Positions 56,471-64,000 of a DNA stretch of 64,000 bases are shown in pieces. Within the stretch, counting starts at the first letter, position 1; each line of letters starts with the position of its first letter. The DNA comes from Isoetes taiwanensis. Lineage: Eukaryota > Streptophyta > Lycopodiopsida > Isoetales > Isoetaceae. Location of the stretch: the NCBI GenBank assembly GCA_021234155.1, contig JAJEKV010000086.1, forward strand, positions 1,302,001 through 1,366,000. Reading direction: 5' to 3'. A program made the translations under genes and the position numbers. The notes under the pieces are model-generated. The model was not told where the DNA came from. It saw only the letters and a list, made by a program, of their open reading frames with translations, and searched no databases.

Positions 56471-56904
56471 TAGGACTTTAAATATAGTTGAGCCAAAATT
56501 GGCTTGGAACGAAAAAGGATTAGAGGTTATAAGAAACTTTATAACTTTATAAGAAACGAGTGGCATGAATAGTGTTTTTAGCACCAACTGATCTGGTTGG
56601 GCGATGAATTGCCATGAATTAGTTATTAATTGTTGGATCTTTCTCTAGTTTTGGTGAACTAGAGTTTGATTACAGAAGCTCTCGATGTAACTTCTGGCGC
56701 ATGATTCTTCAACTTGTTTTGGAGGTTTGACTAGCATCTCAAGTTAATTGAGTAAGCTGTGTTCATTTGCTTTTCACATTGCAAAAGAGGTTATTGTGGA
56801 TAATATAGCAATTCTAGATGGTTTGCAGTTTGTGTTACTTTGTTTTATCTGATTGATAAAGTATCATAATATGGCTTTGGAGATATAAAAGGTATGGATC
56901 ATTG

Positions 56905-57250
56905 GTGTGATACCAAATGTTATGCACTAGCACCTCTAGTTATGACCAACTCACCAAAAGGGCGGATCCTTCTAGAAAATCTTTATCCAATGGGCCCCAA
57001 TATTTTTAGGCTTTATCCCATACCCAAACTATATCAATTCCCCCCGTATGCTTGCCTTCAAGTATGTGGAACACACCCATGAGAAATTGAATCTTGGCTC
57101 TGATACTAAATGTTATGCACTAGCACCACTAGTGATAACTAACTCACCAAAGGGGGCGGATCCTTCTCGGAAATCTTTATCCAATGGATCCAACCTTTCC
57201 AGGCTTTATCCCATACCCCAAACCCATATCAAATTGACCCTTCAAATTGT
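56905..57250 (-). repeat. Tandem copies of an inverted LTR end with primer site
   Basis: Two ~180-bp units share TGTTATGCACTAGCACC, ACCAACTCACCAAA-like and GCGGATCCTTCT. Each is preceded by a primer-site complement (GTGTGATACCAA near 56908; TTGGCTCTGATACTAA near 57094). Read on the minus strand, each is an LTR end followed by a tRNA-Met primer site. They are remnants of another LTR element in inverse orientation. Confidence 0.6.
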
Positions 57251-57680
57251 TTCACAAGAATAGGTCAAAGGCTGCAAGATGCACAAAAACGTGCTAAAAT
57301 CTTTTGTTTTTGGGGAATAGAATGTATTAAGGCCCTGTAAATTGCAATTTCAGTGAATGTTAGCATTGTAAAACTTAAAATCAAGAACTCTGAACTTGCA
57401 GGAGATAAGCACCGGTGCACTCTTCGTTGATTCTACAATCCACATCATCTCCTTGACTAAGGACCATCATGAAATCTTGGGCATCATTGCCATAGACGCA
57501 ATTGCTGCTGCAGATTTCTTTCCCACACAAATTACTGTGCTGCATAGTGTCAATGGATACTTGAATTTGAAATTGCAGGTCCATTTCTTGAAAACAAGTC
57601 CTAATTGGTAAAAAAAAAACACAAAATCATGAAAGGCACTTTCCATGCAATGCATCATGGGATCTCAATTACAGTCCCCT
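57251..57680. other. No gene recognised; one isolated exon-like frame
   Basis: A frame at 57396-57611 (STGALFVDSTIHIISLTKDH, then IIAIDAIAAADFFP) has protein-like composition and is preceded by TTGCAGGAG, a possible splice acceptor. It has no recognisable domain or partner exon. The rest is AT-rich. Confidence 0.25.
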
Positions 57681-57689
57681 CACTACAAT

Positions 57690-57990
57690 GGCTAATGGGG
57701 GTTTGTAACATATTGATTGCTGACGGATATTGATTTGCAACGCAATTTTTGATTCGTCACCCGTGACACAAAATATAAAATTTTGTAATGGGTGGCACAC
57801 GTTAAATAATTGTAACATGTTGCTAAAATCTGTATGGACCCGTTTGTAATGTGTGACAAACATTAAATTTTGTAATGGGTTACAATTGAAGTTTGTAACA
57901 TGTGACAACCATTAAAATTTATAATGCGTTACAAGTGCAATTTGTAACATGTGACAAATGTTCATATTTTGTAACGTGTTACCAATATCT
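57690..57990. repeat. Subterminal palindrome cluster, TTTGTAAC(n)GTTACAAA family
   Basis: TTTGTAACATGTGACAA, TTTTGTAATGGGTTACAA, TTTGTAATGTGTGACAAA and TTTGTAACGTGTTACCAA occur about eight times at 20-60 bp spacing. The ideal form TTTGTAACATGTTACAAA is a palindrome. The arrangement parallels the CGTCGTT clusters of the first element, with an unrelated sequence. Confidence 0.75.
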
Positions 57991-58092
57991 TTTGTAAATG
58001 TAGCCATTGGAAACGTGCCCATTTGAGTTCTTCTAGGCGTCCGTTTGAGTTCTTCTAGGCGTTTGAGGCATTGAGCTTCTCTCTTAGGCACC

Positions 58093-59097
58093 ATGGATGA
58101 TCTATTTACTGATTTGCCTACAATCATTAGGAGAAGAAGCTTGAAAGAGCTTGTTGACACAGGTATGCTAGTTCCTAGTGCAATATCCCGAGCTCCCAAA
58201 GGACATCGTGCTGATGAGTTTGAACTATGCTGGTGCGCATCTTGTGTGGGTCAACATAATCGATTGCCTATGACGATTGAGCGGCATCTTAAGTCATTTG
58301 GTGCCTAATGGAAAGCTCCTGAGGACCTTTTGTATTCATTTTCTTATATCTTACAGTTCGGCTCTGCCAAAGGGACATGTTAGTAATTCAACTAGTTATG
58401 CATGAACCATTAGAATATGCACATTACTTGTTGTTTGTATTATAAAAGATAGTTATTAGTATTCTAACAGACCAACACAACAAACCACAATTAATTTTTC
58501 GAGGGGAGCTTTGAGGCATATTGAGGTTGATGATGAGAGAGACTCTGCACATTGTAACTTTCGTTATAGGACCCGTAAAAAGTTGTGTATGGATTAGTGG
58601 AAGTAAGCTATGCTATAGGTTGTGATATACCTGATCTAGCTATGCCTCATGACATTGAGAAATTAACAAAGCATATCGACTGTAGAAGATTGGGTCTGTT
58701 TAATGGTCCATTATCAAGTTTAGATAAGGAATTCAGTTACTAGGGTCGTCGTTGTATAATAAAACAGTCAATGATCCCTGGTGCCGGAAGAGAATTATTC
58801 ATTGCCCATGATGTTCAAATTTGTTTTGGTTTCATTAATCCCTTGATGGTCTATGGAGGCCCAAAATATAATGCATTAGAGTGGGAGGCACTAACTTTAT
58901 ATTTGTTCCGCAAGATGGTTAATGGCTGCAATAGCAATGCGCGCACCATGGAGATGAGGTTGGATCATAGCGAGGATATGAGAACTTTCATTGATGGTCG
59001 CATTGAAGAACATGACAATATAGCAGGGTTGATAAATAGTTGTGGTAGCAATAAAGACTCAATCAATTGTTTATTTGAGGAAAGAAATAATGATTAA
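58093..59097 (+). pseudogene. Transposon-borne Cys-cluster/SET-domain protein, copy C (broken)
   Basis: An ATG at 58093 opens MDDLFTDLPTIIRRRSLKEL, followed by LCWCASCVGQHNRLPMTIER-HL, the C-x-C-x2-C...H layout, to a stop at 58308. After an interval, frames at 58500-58610 and 58620-58740 look coding. Then GRRCIIKQSMIPGAGRELF, LMVYGG, CNSNARTM, TFIDGRIEEHDNIAGLINS and NCLFEERN form a SET-like domain ending at 59097. GAGRELF is the usual SET start, and GLINS...NCLFEE corresponds to RFINHSC-PNC. The NHSC core is lost. Copy A at 5466-6996 shares RR-(Y/C)-(M/I)-IK and the SNART and IDGR blocks, which shows a family. Confidence 0.6.
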
Positions 59098-59100
59098 TAT

Positions 59101-59270
59101 CCATCATTTCAAATTATATTGAAATGCATATTGTGTTTGTTCCACCATTATTATTATTATTTTTTGCCTCTCCTTTGATTTTTCAATTTAAATTGGAGTG
59201 TGCATTTGTCATGAACTTGTATCCTTTATATTAGAAAATGATATTCTAATAAGTTGCAAATTCCACCTTA
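59101..59270. other. Short AT-rich spacer
   Basis: No feature beyond a TTATTATTATT run. Confidence 0.4.
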
Positions 59271-59454
<184 letters not shown>

Positions 59455-60870
59455 AGTAAGAGTAGATTTTTTCATTAATCAAGAAAAGCAGTACATAATT
59501 CTGCTAGGCATAGCAGAAAGTAGTGAAGCATGAAACATTTTAATTATAGCCTTTCCTTAGGAGGAAGAGGCTTATTGTTAAGCTAAAAAATGGAAAGACA
59601 AAGCGTTTAACTTTGAAAGTAATACATAATATGATCCTTCAAAAATGAGCAGGGGCACTCAAAGCTCGAAATTCCAGCCTCGACCAACCAAGAGTCACAA
59701 ACTCCAACGCCATAACTGACCAAAACCTGGAAAATGATTTAGCCAAGCAAATACTCTTACAAGATGATGATTTAAAGTTGAGCAATTAGCGGTAGGGCAT
59801 GACTTACAGAGGATAACAAAAATAGAAAGCAAAGGGGTTAGTTTATGAAGAAAGGGAGCAAGTTTAGCATTGAAGAAAGAGTAAAAAGAGTCTGCAGAGC
59901 CAAAGGTATAGTGATCAAGTGTCAGATCAATAGCTTCATCAAAGAAGGAATCAAGGTTCTTAGTTTCACTGAGCAACAACAAGGATCCATACAAATCTGC
60001 TAGAAGTCTGTGAGTGTAGTACAACTATTTGTATCTTGTGGACTATCCTTCTGACATATAATAATGATACATGAAGACGAAGCCAAACATGCAATAGACT
60101 TGGACAGCCTCCATGGAGAACAATCTGACTCAAGCTACTTTTTTATCCAAACCTTCCTGATCCATACTTATCCTCTCCATCAAATCATTTAAGTCTATGT
60201 CTTCACCTTTCCTTATAAAACTGTCCTCCAAATCCCCAACATTTCTCTTATATAGATTCAGATAAGCTATCAATAACAAGAAAAATAGAATTAGAATTAA
60301 TGACATTCAAATTAGAGACAAATAAGTCAAAAGAACCTTTAAACACTCCAATAGAATCCCATTTCCTGTCATATTTATCAGCAAGTTTCCTTTTGTCAGC
60401 AGAAGCAGTTGACTCAACATCCATCTGGAAATGCATCTTAATCCAAAAAATAGAAAAGCTTTTATTACCGTACACTACTCTATTCCTAGCTTTCCATATA
60501 TTCCATAGAGCAATGAACATGATAGTGTTAGCAAAGGTGGACTTATTCTGAATATAAGATAGTAAATTACCATTCACTATAGAGGGGAAGAGAGCACCCA
60601 ATTTATCACTGAACCAAGACAAAAAAGGAGCCAGTTTAGGACAAAAGAAAATGTGATCAAGACTTTCTTCTTGCAAACAGCCCGAGTAACAAAGGGCAGA
60701 AATATTATTATGTCTCCTTGAGATAACTTGAAGATTAGGGATACTCCTATGAGCCACTAACCAAATGAAAAAGCTCACCTTAGGGAAGCAGAAAGAATTC
60801 CAAACTTCTTGAAAAAGGGCTTTACCTTTCTCCTCAGAAATAAACAATTTAGAGAAAGCATAATTTCATT
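59455..60870 (-). mobile_element. 5'-truncated L1-type LINE fragment
   Basis: The minus strand holds only the last part of ORF2 (60847-60248), a 3' UTR, and an end near TTAATGAAAAAATC at about 59470. LINE copies are commonly truncated at the 5' side as here. It ends against the microsatellite, which may have seeded or followed the insertion. Confidence 0.7.
60248..60847 (-). pseudogene. LINE ORF2 C-terminal zf-RVT region
   Basis: Open for 199 codons. It shows VWNSFCFPKVSFFIWLVAHR, then ALCYSGCLQEESLDHIFFCP (a C-x3-C...H...C zinc-finger pattern), LSWFSDKLGALFP and MFIALWNIWKARNRVVYGN. This is the conserved end of plant LINE reverse transcriptases, related to 31370-31930 but a different family. 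The catalytic RT domain is absent, so it is a dead fragment. Confidence 0.8.
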
Positions 60871-61264
60871 AATTGTGGACTTTGGCCGAGTCCATATGAC
60901 TCCCAAATGTACCCGATTTTTTAGAAAATAAGGGTTTTATTTAGTAGAATGATGCAAATTTTCGAAATGTGTGCAGGTAGGTGGGATGGCAGGCCTTGTA
61001 TCTATAAAGCCCAAAAAGTGCCAACCGAGTTTGTGTCTCCCCTTACTTCAGAGGCGTGGTCTCGCCACGTACAAATGCCGCATTAATAAATCTGCATAGT
61101 GTAGATTCATATTCGTGCGGTCGGAGAATGGTCCGAACCAGCGGTAGCTATGGATTCACAATGAGCTTAAATGTAGGTGCCATATCACGAGCCAATATTA
61201 GCTCATGCGAATCGCTTCAAAGTTGAGGTGCGTAACCAGATAAACCAAAATGGCAACGTAAGAA
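60871..61264. other. Spacer with a TATA-like site
   Basis: GTATCTATAAAGCCC near 60999 resembles a TATA box upstream of the small frame at 61265. Otherwise featureless. Confidence 0.3.
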
Positions 61265-61537
61265 ATGAGAAGCCAACTCGTGAAGCTCATTCGTCGTGGA
61301 GAGTTGATGAAGGATGGCGATGAGCCGGATAACCTTAGGGGGGTAGAGCTGGAAGGTCGCTTGATTTCCTTGAAACGCCATATTCTGAGGCGTAAGCTCA
61401 AGAGGTTGCTGAAAATGGAGGATGTTTGGTCGCACAACACTTTCCGGTCGTTGTTTAAGAAGCTTTACAAGAAGGAAAAGAGGCGTGTGGCTTTGGTAAT
61501 CAAACTCATCCTCAAGACTCCCTATCCGATGGCGTAA
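61265..61537 (+). CDS. Unrecognised basic 90-residue ORF
   Basis: ATG at 61265 to the TAA at 61535. The product is very basic and helical: MRSQLVKLIRRGELMKDGDE, then LKRHILRRKLKRLLKMEDVW and FKKLYKKEKRRVALVIKLI. It has the look of a small nucleic-acid-binding protein, but no family is recognised. A TATA-like site lies about 265 bp upstream. It is next to the region with AAATTGGGC palindromes, so it may belong to that repeat family. Confidence 0.35.
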   Translation: MRSQLVKLIRRGELMKDGDEPDNLRGVELEGRLISLKRHILRRKLKRLLKMEDVWSHNTFRSLFKKLYKKEKRRVALVIKLILKTPYPMA

Positions 61538-61815
61538 TTGGATGACTGGCCGGATTCAGATCACGACAAGACATATCGAGTTCCAACCGGGGATCTAATT
61601 GCGGTGGAACCGGATATTGACCAAACGCCCATGTTTAATATTATCTATTATTATCTATTGTCATTCGATTTCAACCTATGCTTTTCGACGATGTTGTTTA
61701 GTTGATATTATTATCTACGTAATCCATCCATGTACTCCATTCCTATGTGAATAGAATGTTTTTGTCTACATTGAGAACATCCCAATGACGTGCAATTTCG
61801 AATAGTAATATCTTA

Positions 61816-62010
61816 TTTCATGGAGGCCTCCCCGAGGAAATTGGGCCCGCCCACTTTCCTTCCAGAGGAAATTGGGCCCCATTTTCTTTTCGGGAATAGT
61901 CTCCTCCGTAAAACCGGGGTCAGCCGACTTTGCCCTTCGGATGGCCTGAAGGTAGTTTCATGAAGGCTTCCACTTTCAGGAAAATTGAGCCGCCCACTTT
62001 CCTTCTTGCG
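61816..62010. repeat. AAATTGGGC-type repeats, cluster 1
   Basis: GAAATTGGGCCCGCCCACTTTCC (written here in parts: GAAATTGGGC, CCGCCCACTTTCC) occurs at about 61838. Variants follow at about 61870 (GAAATTGGGCCCCATTTTC) and 61979 (AAAATTGAGCCGCCCACTTTCC, split likewise). They match the clusters at 62905 and 63527. Confidence 0.65.
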
Positions 62011-62904
62011 TGCAAAAGGAAAATGAGAAAACGAGATCGAAACCAAGATAACAATCAAACATAACAAATGTAATCATGCACAACACGTTACATCATCATA
62101 TCATATAAAGTTATGAAATACATGAGTCATAGATTGTAATTATTGGTGATTCTATTAATCTCAAAAGCCTCAGGCCCGAACCCACACAATATGGATAGTA
62201 ACATGATACTCACGGGGAGTCTTTCTTTCGACCAAAGTAGCTATACCATACTGACCGTGGATCGAGAGAGATCCCTTTCAACTCGCAGCATAAAGATCGC
62301 CATAGGTCATAAGGCAAGTAAGGGTGTCAACATGGGGCCCGTGGAAGATGGCGAGACATGGCGCCGAATGTGCCGCGGGCGTCGAATGCGCCTATATTTA
62401 TAGCCAAGGAATTATTGATGACTCATTTGTAGCAAGCATTATTGGTTGTATATACGGTGTACATCCAATAATCTTTTGCGCATAATACCTTCAATAATGA
62501 TTGTGGGTATAAATATATCTCAAACCAATTTTGACCATCAAATTTGGCCTTCGCCTAGCCATGTGGTCTCGCCCCGTCCTCGAACGTGATTCCATCAACC
62601 GCAAGATGAATCACTTAAAACTTCAAGCAAATTGCGAGCGAGAGAGATACCCATGGAAGATGGATGACCACAGCCGCCCTAAATCCTCGCCATTATCCCG
62701 ATCCCTTCGACGCTATCATCCATCCGATATGGAATAGAGAGCATCAAATGTACATGATAGAGAAGATCATTGGGGTGCCTCGTGAAAATGACGGGAAGAG
62801 TCCCCTAAATGAACGCTTGTCATCTTGTTGTAATCAGACTGTAATCATCTATGAGATAAAGTATTAGTACAACTTGTCTTCTATATGTGCAACTTGTCCA
62901 ACAT
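62011..62904 (+). other. Low-content region with two TATA-like sites and short frames
   Basis: TATAAATA at 62509 precedes short frames at 62531-62737 and 62664-62867, the latter with DPFDAIIHPIWNREHQMYMI. A second TATATTTATAG lies near 62391. The frames overlap in different phases and no domain is recognised. Confidence 0.3.
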
Positions 62905-62990
62905 GTCCCGTGAAATTGGGCCCGCCCACTTTGCCCTTGAATGCTCATATCGAGGTATGAAATTGGGAGGCCGCCCAATTTCAAGGCGGG
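62905..62990. repeat. AAATTGGGC-type repeats, cluster 2
   Basis: GAAATTGGGCCCGCCCAC at about 62913, and an inverted pair GAAATTGGG (62959-62967) with CCCAATTTC (62974-62982). Confidence 0.75.
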
Positions 62991-63065
62991 TCAGATAGGT
63001 GTACCTTATAACGGTTACTGTCGCGTAGTATGTACGCCAATAATTGACATCAATAATTTCACGCC

Positions 63066-63072
63066 TATAAAA
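63066..63072 (+). promoter_or_regulatory. TATA box upstream of a short ORF
   Basis: TATAAAA in GCCTATAAAAGCAGC lies 25 bp before an A/T-poor CATCTCTC and the ATG at 63097. Placement is close to ideal for a plant core promoter with a very short leader. Confidence 0.45.
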
Positions 63073-63096
63073 GCAGCTCCATCGCATTCATCTCTC

Positions 63097-63240
63097 ATGG
63101 CTTCCTTGCCGGATCGTCCGGAGAACATCCGATCCTTCAAGTGCTACTTGAGTTACAACGATATTTGCCAGTGCTATATGACTGGTGTTAGTCTTGATCC
63201 ATGGCTCCAGTCCAAAGCAGATGGACTGCTGAGTAATTGA
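63097..63240 (+). CDS. Unrecognised 47-residue ORF
   Basis: MASLPDRPENIRSFKCYLSY continues to a TGA at 63238. The same or a shifted frame stays protein-like for another ~100 bp (VEVHPDGFPRSPDL), so a frameshift or stop may have shortened it. It follows a good TATA box and lies between palindrome clusters of the AAATTGGGC family. Function unknown. Confidence 0.35.
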   Translation: MASLPDRPENIRSFKCYLSYNDICQCYMTGVSLDPWLQSKADGLLSN

Positions 63241-63526
63241 GGGAAGCTCACTCGTGTTGAGGTCCATCCAGATGGCTTCCCGCGATCGCCAGATCTTTGA
63301 GTCGAATGGCATCGCGCTTTGGCAGGCGCTGACGACGAAAGTGACTCTTTGTACACTCGGATATGTTAATGTACCTGACAAGGATATAATAATGTTGTAA
63401 GGATGTAATAAGCATAGTCAATATTATATAATGTAACGTACCTGAGTAATGCCTGAGGGTCTGCTCTTTGATCTCCACTGTTTCTGCAGCTCCACTTCAC
63501 TTCATGTTTGATGGCGCTTACTCTGC

Positions 63527-63640
63527 CAGTAAATTGGGCGCCCGCCCAATTTACTGCGGAGGATAGCGAAGTCAAATAAATTTAATAAAAGGCTATAGTT
63601 TGTAAGGGTTAGCCAAATTCGGCGGGCGCCCAATTTGGTT
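63527..63640. repeat. AAATTGGGC-type palindromes, cluster 3
   Basis: CAGTAAATTGGGCG (63527-63540) and CGCCCAATTTACTG (63543-63556) form a perfect 14-bp inverted repeat with a 2-bp centre. CCAAATTCGGCG and CGCCCAATTTGG at about 63613-63636 form another with one mismatch. Confidence 0.9.
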
Positions 63641-64000
63641 AGCAAAGTAAACTAGAGAAATTTAAGACAAGGAAATGAGTGCAACGTTATCATTTCTGAA
63701 AAAGAAGTATGAACAATTGTTATTAACATATTTCACGTATTTTCAACTCATAAGTCGCTCATTCGTCTGGAGGCACATCTTCCGAATGATCCCTACTGGG
63801 TTCTCCATCTTTGAAATTTTGAGGTTGTTGTCTTTGCCCTCTTTGATCAATTCCATTCTTTGCATAAAATCTTCGGGCCCCGTTCCTCATTCTCATCATG
63901 TGCACCTTGATTGTCTTCTCGTGTTCGCCACCTCTTCCTCTACATCTTGATTTGCTCATCGTGTTGGGGACCACATCCTCTCCATCCCGATTGTCCCCTT
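63641..64000. other. Right edge, no gene recognised
   Basis: Overlapping frames on both strands (63675-63950 plus, 63974-63759 minus) show no domain or start context. Confidence 0.3.

Larger units (their letters stand above)
54104..56605 (+). mobile_element. Small non-coding LTR retrotransposon with a nested insertion
   Basis: A 367-bp 5' LTR (54104-54470, TGATAC...GTAACA) is followed by the primer site TGGTATCAGAGCC. Only ~1.1 kb of non-coding DNA follows, then a purine tract (AAAAATAGAAGAA) and a 3' LTR starting at 55601. The 3' LTR is interrupted after about 55736 and its remainder resumes near 56470 (AAATATAGTTGAGCCAAAAT). With no gag-pol it is a TRIM/LARD-type element dependent on others. 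Confidence 0.7.
57681..59100 (+). mobile_element. Second CACTA-type element carrying a SET ORF (left part)
   Basis: CACTACAATGG at 57681 (preceded by CCT) is a CACTA-type end. It leads into a cluster of TTTGTAACATGTGACAAA-like palindromes (57690-57990) and then, within 100 bp, into a Cys-cluster/SET ORF homologous to the one at 5466-6996. The element cannot be followed past the CT/AT microsatellite at 59271. The right end was not found. Confidence 0.5.

Overview
The window looks like nuclear DNA of a land plant with a large, transposon-rich genome. The evidence is L1-type LINEs, chromoviral Ty3/gypsy elements with long LTRs, CACTA-, MULE- and Helitron-type DNA transposons, a PPR gene fragment, and one plant-type histidine-phosphatase gene with short GT-AG introns. 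The gene content does not fix the lineage. A non-angiosperm such as a fern is my guess only.

Layout. 1-1322 is the 3' part of a decayed chromovirus (minus strand). It is cut at 1323 by a CACTA-type end (CACTACAAGGG). From there to about 36870 lies CACTA-like sequence marked by clusters of the palindrome CGTCGTTnAACGACG. It holds a seven-copy 342-bp array with tRNA-like Pol III boxes (1568-3947), a broken ORF with a Cys cluster and a SET domain (5466-6996), a GC-rich repeat block (7396-9558) and unrecognised transposon ORFs (32583-36105). This host element is split by an L1 LINE (12773-32526, 15-bp target duplication). The LINE is itself split by a ~15-kb chromovirus with ~3.3-kb LTRs (16167-31170). 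36.9-39.7 kb is short tandem repeats.

The only intact host gene is a four-exon phosphoglycerate-mutase-like histidine phosphatase (40142-41972, minus). A MULE-type element follows (about 42.2-51.7 kb), with GGAATCAC/ATTCC palindrome arrays at both ends. Its transposase is interrupted in frame by a 5.3-kb Helitron-like insertion (44679-49969) that carries a PPR fragment. 52.2-54.1 kb holds broken gene fragments. 54.1-56.6 kb is a small non-coding LTR element with a non-LTR reverse transcriptase fragment in its 3' LTR. 56.9-57.25 kb is inverted LTR/primer-site sequence.

A second CACTA-type end (CACTACAATGG, 57681) opens another element with a different palindromic subterminal repeat and a second Cys-cluster/SET ORF homologous to the first. 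Then come a long (CT)n(AT)n tract, a 5'-truncated LINE on the minus strand (59455-60870), and a region (61.8-63.6 kb) with a fourth family of palindromes, AAATTGGGC...GCCCAATTT.

The most interesting signal is the repeated association of CACTA-type ends and palindromic subterminal arrays with a Cys-cluster/SET protein. Apart from the phosphatase, nearly every coding region is broken. Differences between repeat copies concentrate at CG-rich spots and include many indels, so some frameshifts could be consensus errors.
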